This document shows, piece by piece, positions 17,212 through 25,547 of a stretch of DNA of 64,000 nucleotides (positions are counted from its first letter, which is position 1; every line of letters starts with the position of its first letter). Location: contig JBCCGE010000001.1 in assembly GCA_039029455.1 (NCBI GenBank), forward strand, positions 108,570 through 172,569. The letters run 5' to 3'. The notes under the pieces were generated by a model. That model did not search any database, was not told the origin of the DNA, and was given only the letters and a program-made list of their open reading frames with translations. The DNA comes from JBCCGE01 sp039029455 (GTDB taxonomy: Bacteria > Pseudomonadota > Gammaproteobacteria > Arenicellales > Poriferihabitantaceae). The translations under genes were made by a program, and so were the position numbers.

Positions 17212-19152
17212 TTGACTCAGCCGTTTACAACCTATGTCATTAATCGTGAGGATGCTCACGATCGGTGGCGTCGCATTGAGTCGGATCTGGGCGAGGTTGG
17301 AATTTACCCAACCCGAGTTAATGCGACCCTTGCAGAAAGCATCGATGACTCGTTCATGCGCGATGGTGAATGCTCCGTCATGCGGAAATGGCTGGATCCT
17401 TACACCGGGTTGTTGGTCAATACCGGCGAGATTGCCTGCTTATTGAGTCACCACAGTGTATGGCAGCAAATCGCAGCATCTGGAACAACCAGCATCGTTT
17501 TGGAGGACGATGCGTTGCTCGAAGCAGATTTTAATTCCAGACTGCAAGTCATAGGTCGCCTTCAAGAACAACACGATCTGGATCTGATCTATCTTGGATA
17601 CAAACCACTGGGTCCGATCTCTGATCAGCGAGATGGACTTTGTGATCCGGGATACTGTTACTGGACTGTGGGCTATATGCTGTCCCCAACCGGCGCGCGA
17701 AAACTGCTTGCTACGACCATCCTGAGAAACATACTGCCTGCCGATGAATTTTTGCCGGCGATGTTTAATCGGCACCCCAACGCACTCGTCCAGCATGTTT
17801 TCAAAGATTTTGAAAAACTGGGCGTTCGCGCTGCAGACCCGCCCATCGTACGACCTGACTTCCAGGTGGAAAGCCAGATCAGTACACAGCCGGAATACGT
17901 ATATCATTTCATTGTACTGACGGTGGCCTCAGATCCTGACAAGGCTGCGTTGCTCACAGAATCACTGGATCGATTTTCAGTGCCGTATCGTGTTTTGGGA
18001 TGCGGGCAGAGCTGGCGAGGCGGCGATATGACCGGCACCGGCGGCGGACAAAAAATAAATCTGCTCCGGGAAGCTCTGGGTGATCTTGACGACGACACGG
18101 TCGTGCTTTTTATGGACGGCTACGACACCCTGGTGAATGCGAACAGCGCATCGCTGCTGCGAATGTATGCCAGATACGATCACGACATCGTGTTTGCGGC
18201 CGAAAAGTCCTGTTGGCCTGACGGTTCTCTCGCGAGTCAATATCCCGAGTCTCCCACCGAATATCGATATCTGAATAGTGGGAGTTTTATCGGCAGCGCC
18301 GGTGCATTAAAAAAACTTGCGGCTGAATCCATAGACGACTCTGAGGACGATCAGCTCTACTTCACCAGAGCGTTTTTGAGTGGCGATCACGATATGGCCG
18401 TGGATATCGGTTGTAACCTCTTTCAAACACTGAGTTTTTCCGAAAACGATGTCATCCTGACGGGCCGCATCATCAAAAATATCATCACTGACACCCTACC
18501 TCTCGTGCTTCATGGTAATGGCGGTGAATCGTCCAAGCTGCGGTATCAGGAGATCGGAACCAAACTGCAGATTGCTGCTCATTATCCACTGTATACCGAC
18601 CTCTACACCTATGAACGAGCGGCTAACCCTGAAAACATATGGTCAGTGCCATCGCCTGATATTCTCCAGCTAACATTCTGGACCGACGGATTTTGCCGCC
18701 TTCTGATTGAAACCGCAGAGTCTTTAGACGAATGGCAGTCCCTTCCTGGTGATAATGTTCCAGGCCAGGAGTTGCGGTTGCGGCGCATCAGCGAAAAGCT
18801 GTATCAAAATGTCGTTGCCCATTTCGAATGGCGTGTCGTTCCCTGGCTGCAGCAGCACTGGTTGCCGTATTCGTATTGCGGAATTAAAGATATATTTCTG
18901 ATCAAATACTCCGCCAGCACTCAGGCTGAATTGGATCTTCACAACGATCGCGCGCACGTGAGTGCCTCCATCAAACTAAACGACCAGTATCGCGGAGGAG
19001 TGCTTGAGTTTCCGCGACAGCAGTTCACGAATCAAAACGTTCCTGTGGGATCGATGATCGTCTGGCCGTCTTCACTGACACATCCTCATCGATCAACCCC
19101 TGTCGAACAGGGCACAAAGTACAGTCTTACGTTCTGGACGCAAGAGCAGTGA
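17212..19152 (+). CDS. Three-domain collagen-modifying enzyme: GT25, PLOD-type GT, lysyl-hydroxylase-like
   Basis: 646 residues from a TTG start 43 bases after the oxygenase. Residues 5-215 are a GT25 domain (Y-V-I-N-R; L-E-D-D at 97-100), the family of collagen galactosyltransferases and LPS enzymes. Residues 230-460 match the glycosyltransferase domain of animal PLOD/LH3: G-G-G-Q-K 277-281, D302-x-x-D305, A-E-K-S-C-W-P-D 330-337, L-N-S-G-S-F-I-G 354-361, D-D-Q-L-Y-F-T 379-385, H-G-N-G 434-437. Residues 555-646 are a 2OG-Fe(II) lysyl-hydroxylase-like domain with H577-x-D579 and H626; K636 stands where LH3 has the 2OG-binding arginine. It probably hydroxylates lysine and adds Gal and Glc, perhaps on collagen A. 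No signal peptide is seen. Confidence 0.88.
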   Translation: MTQPFTTYVINREDAHDRWRRIESDLGEVGIYPTRVNATLAESIDDSFMRDGECSVMRKWLDPYTGLLVNTGEIACLLSHHSVWQQIAASGTTSIVLEDDALLEADFNSRLQVIGRLQEQHDLDLIYLGYKPLGPISDQRDGLCDPGYCYWTVGYMLSPTGARKLLATTILRNILPADEFLPAMFNRHPNALVQHVFKDFEKLGVRAADPPIVRPDFQVESQISTQPEYVYHFIVLTVASDPDKAALLTESLDRFSVPYRVLGCGQSWRGGDMTGTGGGQKINLLREALGDLDDDTVVLFMDGYDTLVNANSASLLRMYARYDHDIVFAAEKSCWPDGSLASQYPESPTEYRYLNSGSFIGSAGALKKLAAESIDDSEDDQLYFTRAFLSGDHDMAVDIGCNLFQTLSFSENDVILTGRIIKNIITDTLPLVLHGNGGESSKLRYQEIGTKLQIAAHYPLYTDLYTYERAANPENIWSVPSPDILQLTFWTDGFCRLLIETAESLDEWQSLPGDNVPGQELRLRRISEKLYQNVVAHFEWRVVPWLQQHWLPYSYCGIKDIFLIKYSASTQAELDLHNDRAHVSASIKLNDQYRGGVLEFPRQQFTNQNVPVGSMIVWPSSLTHPHRSTPVEQGTKYSLTFWTQEQ

Positions 19153-19449
19153 CGAAACATCCGCTGAGCATATTCGGTAGCAGGAAATTAATCAGTTTTG
19201 ACGAGAGATTTCAGAAATTTATGCGGCACTGAAATATAAGGTGGCACGATAACTCCGGAAATTGACGAGTGCTGGAAACTCTCTTCTGTCTTCCCAACAG
19301 TGATATGAACCGCTGTGCGTTACCTGTGGCAGCGTTTTCCGAAGGTATTTATCCGCGGTCTGTCTCGCATCCACAATCACTGTCGGGCTGCGGTCGCATT
19401 TGTTGTGTTACTCTTAAGAATGATGCGTATCTTGTAGTGAGAGTAAGAA
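19153..19449 (+). other. Intergenic region upstream of collagen B
   Basis: 297 bases. No gene is seen. It probably carries the promoter of collagen B; a weak ribosome site (GAGAGTAAG) precedes the ATG at 19450. Confidence 0.35.
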
Positions 19450-19947
19450 ATGGGGAATTCAAACAACGGTAAAAAGGCGCTGTTGGGCGGGGGGCAGATT
19501 CAGCGTCGAAAAACCGTGACCGCAGTAGTCGGAACCGGCGCTGCTTTAGGCGTTGCCTGGAAAAAACCGGTGGTGTCCACGGTAATCTTGCCCGCCCACG
19601 CTGCCACAACCGATTCCGGCGGAGATCCCGGCACAGGGGTGACTACGTTGCCACCGGTTACAACAACGTTAGCGGTAACAACTTGTCCTCCCGGAGTCCC
19701 AGGTAATCCTGGGCCTCCCGGACCCCCGGGAATGCCTGGGGAGACTGGATCTCCGGGGGCGCCTGGAGCGCCCGGAGGACCCGGTGGACCGGGTTCACCC
19801 GGATTACCGGGCCCTCCCGGATCACCTGGTTCTCCACCGCCGGGCTTCCCTGATTGTCCGGCTGGACCTCCAGGACCCGCTGGACCTCCCGGACCACCTG
19901 GTCCACCGGGACCGCCTGGGCCTCCAGGACCACCGATTACCGACTGA
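19450..19947 (+). CDS. Exported collagen-like (Gly-X-Y) protein B with LPAHA leader
   Basis: 165 residues. The leader spans 19-54: R-R-K-T-V, a G/A-rich hydrophobic stretch, W37-K-K-P-V-V-S-T-V-I, then L-P-A-H-A-A-T-T. A Thr-rich linker and C79 precede two collagen blocks (81-129 and 138-162) split by a short non-repeat containing C136. The repeat is almost pure Gly-Pro-Pro/Gly-X-Pro and, unlike protein A, contains no lysine. It would therefore be a substrate for proline but not lysine hydroxylation. Same strand as, and downstream of, the two modifying enzymes. The paired cysteines could cross-link chains. Confidence 0.87.
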   Translation: MGNSNNGKKALLGGGQIQRRKTVTAVVGTGAALGVAWKKPVVSTVILPAHAATTDSGGDPGTGVTTLPPVTTTLAVTTCPPGVPGNPGPPGPPGMPGETGSPGAPGAPGGPGGPGSPGLPGPPGSPGSPPPGFPDCPAGPPGPAGPPGPPGPPGPPGPPGPPITD

Positions 19948-19958
19948 TCACTGATCGT

Positions 19959-19990
19959 AAACCGAGCCGCTCGGGTGGGCGGCTCGGTTT
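19959..19990. terminator. Strong hairpin between collagen B and the convergent cyclase gene
   Basis: A perfect 12-base inverted repeat (AAACCGAGCCGC / GCGGCTCGGTTT) around an 8-base loop, 11 bases after the collagen B stop. Its A- and T-ended arms suit a bidirectional terminator for the two convergent genes. Confidence 0.75.
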
Positions 19991-20062
19991 CTCTCAGTCG
20001 TTGTGAATGGGCGTTTAAATGCGTGGATGCCCCAATCGTTCCGACCGGGGTAACGCTGGCTT

Positions 20063-21400
20063 TCAGCGCGTTTCGGGTTCGAACAGGCTGACAGGTTTCT
20101 TGCGACCCCGCAGTACCTCGCTGCCCTTGGCATTGAACACGAATCGGCTGTGGTCACAAAGATCGCGGGTTCTCTCAGATACCAGAATTGACGTACCGTA
20201 ATTCTTATTGAGTTGTTCCATTCTCGCCGCGATGTTTACATTATCGCCGTAGACAGTGTAGCTCAGACGGTCGTCTGTGCCGACAAAACCGCCCACGACA
20301 GTGCCGGTATTGATGCCGATACGGGTTTTCAGTTGAATTCCGGACGAAAAGCGATGAGTCGTCATTTTGTCCTGAATCTCGATCGCTGCAGTCACTGCGC
20401 TGGAGGCGTGGTCATTGTCTTTCGACGGCAGGTTAAAACTGGCAAGAATGGCATCGCCCTGAAACTGGTTGATGACTCCCTTATTACTCTCGATGGGTTC
20501 TGAAATAACGGAAAAATACTCATTTATTGTGGTGATCAACTCGTCGGGTGAAAGTTGCTCGCCCAGACTGGTAAACGACACCAGATCAATAAACAGTATC
20601 GATGCTTCGCGAGATTCACTTTGAACATCAATCAGAGGGCCTTCTGCGGTCGCAATTCTATCGGCGATGCCTTCCGGTACAAAATGAGAGAGGTTTTTAG
20701 CGCTACTTTCCTCCACTATTGACTGGATCAGAAGGTGCCGGGCTCGAGCAACCGCAACGGTCAATACGGCGGTCACGACCAGAATCGATATGACCTTGTC
20801 CATTTCGCCCCCGAGCAGCACTGAATTCGAAGTCAGATACTCGACGTAGTTCCTCGTGATCATGTCCATCCCGGATTCCCCGGATACCGCGAGAATGACC
20901 AACGCCATCCACCCGGTTGCACCGACCAGTCCGGACAGCAGAATAAAGCCCGGTTCGAATCGAAGGGCGCGTAGCGCGATGAAGATAAAAATATAAAGGA
21001 GTGTAGGTGCCTTGAGATAAAACGCAGCGGGCTGCATGTACTGCAAATGAAATGACCAGATCAATCCAAGCAGCAGACCCATATCGACCAGAACAGACAC
21101 CACCAGAAACCAGAACGGCAGGCTGTTTCGATACGCCAGGATCAGTCGCAGGCAGGTAAATAGAAAATACGCACCGAGAAACAGAGGAACCGGCTCGAAC
21201 TCAGCGCCTGTGGGGATGGTTTTTGGCGCTGTAATATACAGCGCAGCAAAGGTGGTAAGGATTGCAATCTGAATCCAGCCAATAAGACGTTCACTGCTGT
21301 CCTGTTGTTGCTTGATCGAACTACGAATGGATTCCGGTAAGGCGTTATAGTCCTTGCCGCTGGACAGCCAGGTGTGTTGAGATTTTATAAATTTAGACAT
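20063..21400 (-). CDS. Membrane-bound class III adenylate/guanylate cyclase
   Basis: 445 residues. Six hydrophobic segments lie between residues about 40 and 225. A short linker leads to a class III cyclase domain (about 255-440): metal aspartate in S-I-L-F-I-D-L-V-S-F-T, second metal aspartate in F-Q-G-D-A-I-L-A, G-I-N-T-G region, and Y-G-D-N-V-N-I-A-A-R-M-E. The V-N-I-A-A-R asparagine/arginine pair needed for catalysis is present. It should make cAMP (or cGMP) in response to an unknown membrane signal. It converges with the collagen module; no direct functional link is seen. Confidence 0.9.
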   Translation of the reverse strand: MSKFIKSQHTWLSSGKDYNALPESIRSSIKQQQDSSERLIGWIQIAILTTFAALYITAPKTIPTGAEFEPVPLFLGAYFLFTCLRLILAYRNSLPFWFLVVSVLVDMGLLLGLIWSFHLQYMQPAAFYLKAPTLLYIFIFIALRALRFEPGFILLSGLVGATGWMALVILAVSGESGMDMITRNYVEYLTSNSVLLGGEMDKVISILVVTAVLTVAVARARHLLIQSIVEESSAKNLSHFVPEGIADRIATAEGPLIDVQSESREASILFIDLVSFTSLGEQLSPDELITTINEYFSVISEPIESNKGVINQFQGDAILASFNLPSKDNDHASSAVTAAIEIQDKMTTHRFSSGIQLKTRIGINTGTVVGGFVGTDDRLSYTVYGDNVNIAARMEQLNKNYGTSILVSERTRDLCDHSRFVFNAKGSEVLRGRKKPVSLFEPETR

Positions 21401-21953
21401 TATCTAATCCCGTTCAGAAACTGCAGGACTGCACAGTTCGCGAAGAATCAACCCTAAAATTCATTTTGCCCCACATCCCGAGGTAACCGACTTTACTGGC
21501 GTAGGGAATCATTCCCGGTTGCACACTGTAGTGCAACCCCCGTCAACCCGAAAGGTTTGTGATTATGATCGCGATTAGATCGAAAAGTTTTGTCAATTTT
21601 ATGTTTTGAACGGCCCGGTTCGGTCGATTTTTGAATCTAAGGAGACTGTTGGCAAAAAACCACTATGGCTTTTCGAATGAAATTTGGTTTTATGCAATGC
21701 GTCGATACCCACATATGCCGGCACAGGTGTCATGAAAACATTCGCGCGAGCCATGTTGCACTCTTGATTGTCGTATTGGCCGATTTGGTCAGTAAAGTTT
21801 CTAGAGTTGCCTACAACAATCCATTGAGTCGGATTACCAGTTATGCTGCGCCGTCTTTTCCGGTTCAAATAAATATGTCCCGGTTTTCTCAAAGATCGCC
21901 TCTCAAAAGGGCGCTATACTGCCCAGGCAAATCAAACAGTGAGGGCGAGACGA
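21401..21953. other. 553-base gap between divergent genes
   Basis: Lies between the cyclase start and the small LPAHA gene. No gene is recognised. A good -10-like TATACT (21915-21920) precedes the gene on the right by about 34 bases, without a clear -35. Confidence 0.4.
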
Positions 21954-22433
21954 ATGAGTAAATCCAAAAGAACACTTCTTAAATCGGCATCGATCATGGG
22001 TGCCGGTGGGTTGGTTGCAAGCTGGCAGACGCCGGTGGTTCAGTCGGTTGTACTGCCGGCTCATGCACAGACCACTGATCCGACAGCAACAACCACACCA
22101 GCACTGCCGGCGGCACCACTGGCTTTTTCACAGCAGGGGGCTATCTGCACCTCACTGTGTGCGATAGGCGTGGATGACGCGCAATACAATACACCGGTTC
22201 TGGAAAATCAGTCGGCTGAATCGATCACGGTTACAGGGATTCAGTTGTCGAATCCGGATCACTATGTTGAAACCATGCTGCCGCTCATGATTTCGAGCGC
22301 CGATAACGTCATTTGCGGATTCTCTATTCTGGTCAAAGATTCGGGAAATCTGTGCGGTGATGCCATCTCTGGCGGGACTATGACATTGCAGCTCGAAGGC
22401 TATCAGGACTTTTCCTTCAATATCCCGGCTTAA
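21954..22433 (+). CDS. Exported protein C with LPAHA leader
   Basis: 159 residues from ATG 21954, which has GAGGGCGAG just upstream. The leader is K-R-T-L-L-K, then a hydrophobic stretch, W25-Q-T-P-V-V-Q-S-V-V, then L-P-A-H-A-Q-T-T and a short Thr/Ala linker. The mature domain of about 110 residues resembles an immunoglobulin-like beta domain (V-T-G-I-Q-L-S-N-P-D-H-Y, then C-G-F-S-I-L-V-K) of the kind seen in choice-of-anchor or ASPM/SPD2/hydin-type repeats, with four cysteines. It is not otherwise recognised. The N-terminus has K-R rather than R-R, so it is a relaxed version of the leader. Confidence 0.72.
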   Translation: MSKSKRTLLKSASIMGAGGLVASWQTPVVQSVVLPAHAQTTDPTATTTPALPAAPLAFSQQGAICTSLCAIGVDDAQYNTPVLENQSAESITVTGIQLSNPDHYVETMLPLMISSADNVICGFSILVKDSGNLCGDAISGGTMTLQLEGYQDFSFNIPA

Positions 22434-22496
22434 TCACTGTCTGATGGCGCGTACTCGGAGACAGCTCATTCGATATGCGATCAGAACACCTTAAGG

Positions 22497-22637
22497 CAGG
22501 CAAAATTGTCGGACAGGGTTGCTGATTACAGCTTCTCTATTTCTGCGACCAATGAAGACGCAATTCGTTCGGCCCGTAAGATGCAGTCACCACCAAACAG
22601 ATTGGCGTGGTTGAGGATGTGGTATAGCGTGCAACGT
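22497..22637. repeat. Direct repeat, left copy (3' end of kinase gene)
   Basis: About 140 bases nearly identical to 23322-23461, in the same orientation and 825 bases apart. The pair flanks the small exported gene at 22666-23214. The right copy is the true 3' end of the fructosamine-kinase-like gene plus some 3' flank. Confidence 0.85.
22526..22637 (-). pseudogene. Duplicated 3' fragment of the fructosamine-kinase-like gene
   Basis: On the minus strand this stretch encodes about 36 residues matching the end of the kinase at 23351-24250 (L-Y-H-I-L-N-H-A-N-L-F-G-G, then E-R-I-A-S-S-L-V-A-E-I-E-K-L) and ends at the same stop codon. Differences are few and mostly conservative (for example G-D-C-I-L-R versus G-G-Y-I-L-Q). 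There is no start or upstream domain, so it is a remnant. Confidence 0.8.
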
Positions 22638-22665
22638 TAAATAAATCCGTCCCGGTTTTTTCATA

Positions 22666-23214
22666 TCAGGTACTTAGAACTCTTTTGAATGCCAGTTTAA
22701 AAAAATCCTGACTTGCCAGGTGGATGCAATCGATTTCCAATGGCTGAGTCAATTCAATACGAGTCTCTTCAGAACCTTCGTTTGCTGGGGTAAATCCGAT
22801 AATTACTGGTTCTATTTGTACATTTCTTGGGTCGAGTGCTGGGTAGGTTGTGGTGACGCTTACGCTAAAAGACGCCGAATAGGTGCCCGACTCTGTAGTT
22901 ACCTCGCCATCATAGGTACCCCCCAGACACCCCAACTGAGATACGGGCGTATTAAACACGCCCGAAAAATCCGATCGTAAGAACTCAACTGATGCATCGA
23001 GACCACTAAACCGGGGATCTCCGGCGATTGAAACCGCAACTGAGTACGATAATCCATCTGGCAGAGTCGTTTCATACACGGAATAGTTACAGAGAACATC
23101 CAAAGTAATACAGAGTGGCGTGAGTGCAGCGTGGGTGGGAAGCTGGATGGCTGCAACTATTGGAGGCGTCCATACAGAGATTGAAAGTGCTTTCGTGATT
23201 AGCCTTCGATCCAT
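22666..23214 (-). CDS. Exported protein D with divergent LPTHA leader
   Basis: 182 residues from ATG 23214 (a GTG lies immediately upstream). The leader is short: D-R-R-L-I-T-K, then W-T-P-P-I-V-A-A-I-Q, then L-P-T-H-A-A-L-T. The mature part has few cysteines and alternating hydrophobic residues that suggest a beta-sandwich; no family is recognised. The gene sits between two copies of the kinase 3' end, so it looks inserted or duplicated into place. Confidence 0.68.
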   Translation of the reverse strand: MDRRLITKALSISVWTPPIVAAIQLPTHAALTPLCITLDVLCNYSVYETTLPDGLSYSVAVSIAGDPRFSGLDASVEFLRSDFSGVFNTPVSQLGCLGGTYDGEVTTESGTYSASFSVSVTTTYPALDPRNVQIEPVIIGFTPANEGSEETRIELTQPLEIDCIHLASQDFFKLAFKRVLST

Positions 23215-23321
23215 CACTGGTAATGCTTTCGGTCAAAATTATGATCTTACTACTTGGAAGTATAGTTTTCCAAATTAAGTTTTTTTGAACTGTTTTAGAC
23301 GAAAAGGTGGGAATTCTCTGT

Positions 23322-23461
23322 CAGGCAAAATTGCCAGACCGGGCTGCTGATTACAGCTTCTCTATTTCTGCGACCAATGAAGACGCAATTCGTTCGGCCT
23401 GTAAGATGTAACCACCTCCGAACAAATTGGCGTGGTTGAGAATGTGGTAAAGCGTGTACAG
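23322..23461. repeat. Direct repeat, right copy (3' end of intact kinase gene)
   Basis: Partner of 22497-22637. It includes the last 111 bases of the intact kinase gene and about 29 bases of 3' flank. Confidence 0.85.
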
Positions 23462-24250
23462 GTTTTTTCTCAACGGGTACCCTGCATCCGGCGGCCACTC
23501 TTTTTGATAAGCCTCGTAAAATTCAGCGCCGAATCCGCCAAACAGCTCCGTCATGGCAAGATCTGCCTCGCGATCGCCGTAATATACGGCCGGGTCGAAT
23601 ATGACTGGATTCTCGTTTTCATCTATGCCGTAGTTTCCTCCCCAAAGATCTCCGTGTAACAAACTCGGTTGGGGTCGATATTCAACGAACAGCTTGCCCA
23701 TGATTTCTAGCAGACGATTGCCTGCGGTTTGCAGAGACGGTGAATTGATGCGAACCGCGGCCAGGCTGAGCTGATAGGCCAGTCGATTTCCGGAGAAAAA
23801 CTGCAGCCAGTCATCGTGCCATGAATTGGGTTGGGGTGTTGCACCAATGTAATTGTCTCTGCCCCAGCCAAATTGAGCGGCGGTTGTGCGGTGCAATCGT
23901 GCCAACTGACCGCCGAGTTTGGACTGCCCGCCCGATGAGGATACGAACATAATATATTCGAGAACGATGAAGGTGCATTCCCGGGTTTGTCCCGTACAGA
24001 TGACTTCCGGCACCCGCACGGCGCCGGCGTCCTGCAGCGCTGCCAGCCCTTCCGCTTCACTTTCCAGCATGTCGAAACGGTTGGTATCGTCGACTTTCAG
24101 AAAATATTGTCGGGGACCACAGTTCACCGTAAATGCCGAGCTGATGCATCCTCCACCGGTTTCCTGGATCCGGTCTATCGAATGCGTTTTCCCTGTTGTA
24201 TTTCCGATCCATTCCCCGATTTCCTGCAGACTTTCTTTCGATAGATGCAT
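23351..24250 (-). CDS. Fructosamine/ketosamine kinase-family protein
   Basis: 299 residues from ATG 24250. Aminoglycoside-phosphotransferase-like fold: lysine in Y-F-L-K-V-D, catalytic loop L-L-H-G-D-L-W-G-G-N, and metal-binding F-D-P-A-V-Y-Y-G-D-R-E. This set is diagnostic of the FN3K family, which phosphorylates ketosamines so that glycated proteins or small amines are repaired. Its last 36 codons are duplicated downstream. Confidence 0.9.
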   Translation of the reverse strand: MHLSKESLQEIGEWIGNTTGKTHSIDRIQETGGGCISSAFTVNCGPRQYFLKVDDTNRFDMLESEAEGLAALQDAGAVRVPEVICTGQTRECTFIVLEYIMFVSSSGGQSKLGGQLARLHRTTAAQFGWGRDNYIGATPQPNSWHDDWLQFFSGNRLAYQLSLAAVRINSPSLQTAGNRLLEIMGKLFVEYRPQPSLLHGDLWGGNYGIDENENPVIFDPAVYYGDREADLAMTELFGGFGAEFYEAYQKEWPPDAGYPLRKNLYTLYHILNHANLFGGGYILQAERIASSLVAEIEKL

Positions 24251-24553
24251 TGTTATGTATTCGATATACCGGATTGAGCCAGTCAAGCATAGTAAAGGGT
24301 GCTGGATCAGATTGTCGATTCGCCGTCACAATAACCTGCAGCGTTCACAAAGAAGCGATTGATCGGGGGTTCACGGTAAAATTTAGTTGGGCACCGTCAA
24401 CGTGATGGTTATCTCGTGGCGTTCAGTCTTTCCGGAGAAACTGGTTTTTGGACGCAAATTCAATCATCGGTTGCCGTCGGTAAATCCCGGTGCTGGATTG
24501 TTCGAATTTGGGTGTGTCGAGCAGAGTACTTTATATATACAGGTAAGAGAAAA
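24251..24553. promoter_or_regulatory. Divergent intergenic region
   Basis: About 300 bases between the start codons of the kinase and the GST-family gene. An open frame running in from the left (from 24416) lacks family resemblance and is treated as non-coding. Both promoters must lie here; exact boxes not fixed. Confidence 0.35.
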
Positions 24554-25477
24554 ATGGGGATGCTGATAAACGGAGCCTGGAGTGACAGAGAGGATCGCTC
24601 TATGGTTTCCGGTACCTATCGTCGAGAGCATAGCGAGCTCCAGACGAAACTTGATGCTGATGTTTTAGTTTGTCTGACAACAGCGAAGGATCGTTTTTAT
24701 CTGATCGCATCGGCAAGTTGCCCCTGGTCGCACGGTGCGGTTATCGCTCTGGTTCTCGGCGAATTGTCAGGCCGCATTCCAATACAGTGGGCAGGTGGAC
24801 CGCGCATCGAGGGATACGCTCTGCTGGCTGATGGACCGTTATCCGAAAACCGGGGTTTTAAGCATGTGCACCAGTTTTACACCGCAACCCATTCGGACTA
24901 CACCGGTCGATCGACGGTGCCCCTGCTATGGGACGATGAAACTCAGTCCATTGTTTCGAATTCTTCTCTGGACATCATGATGGCGTTCAATGAGGTTGGA
25001 AACGGCCCTAATCTGAGGCCGCCGGGACACGTCGAGGATATTGATAAGTTAACCGAGTACATATTTAGCGGTCTTTCCAACGCGGTGTATCGTGCGGGCA
25101 AAGCAGAACGTCAGGTCGAGTATGACGAGGCTGTTGACACAGTATTCAACACAATGGATCGGCTTGAAGCGCAACTGCGCCATCGTACATTTCTTCTGGG
25201 CGATGATCTGACGACGGTGGATATCCGACTTTTTGCAACGCTGGTGCGTTTTGATACCGTTTACGCGACCCATTTCAGATGCACACGTGCACGGCTCACT
25301 GATTATCCCGCGTTGTGGCGATTCACCCGCAGAATCTTTCAAATGCCGGGGATCAGGGAAACTGTCGACTTTGATGAAATACGTTTTGGTTACTATGTCA
25401 ATGACGGCAGCCACAATCCGCACAACATTATCGGTCAGCAACCCGATATCGACTGGGACGATCCACAAGGGCTGTAA
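24554..25477 (+). CDS. Glutathionyl-hydroquinone reductase-like GST-family protein
   Basis: 307 residues from ATG 24554, with AGGTAAGAG upstream. M-G-M-L-I-N-G-A-W-S matches the start of this family. The thioredoxin-fold domain has the catalytic C56 in A-S-C-P-W-S-H, followed by T-V-P-L-L-W-D-D and I-V-S-N-S-S, then a helical C-terminal domain (D-D-L-T-T-V-D-I-R-L-F). Such Xi-class enzymes remove glutathione from glutathionyl-hydroquinones. A VOC-family gene follows 70 bases later. Confidence 0.85.
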   Translation: MGMLINGAWSDREDRSMVSGTYRREHSELQTKLDADVLVCLTTAKDRFYLIASASCPWSHGAVIALVLGELSGRIPIQWAGGPRIEGYALLADGPLSENRGFKHVHQFYTATHSDYTGRSTVPLLWDDETQSIVSNSSLDIMMAFNEVGNGPNLRPPGHVEDIDKLTEYIFSGLSNAVYRAGKAERQVEYDEAVDTVFNTMDRLEAQLRHRTFLLGDDLTTVDIRLFATLVRFDTVYATHFRCTRARLTDYPALWRFTRRIFQMPGIRETVDFDEIRFGYYVNDGSHNPHNIIGQQPDIDWDDPQGL

Positions 25478-25547
25478 CTGCCTGGAAGAATCCGTAGATG
25501 TAAGACTGAAAAAATCGTCCCACTACTCAACCGCAGATGCATATTCG

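Noticed and set aside
15662..19947. Gly-X-Y repeats as phage tail-fibre collagen or as a CRISPR-like tandem repeat
   Set aside because: No phage genes are nearby; the repeats are coding triplets with an export leader, and no spacers or direct repeats of CRISPR type occur.
24416..24553. N-terminal extension of the GST-family protein
   Set aside because: The upstream part has no family similarity, and a ribosome site precedes the internal ATG that matches the family start.
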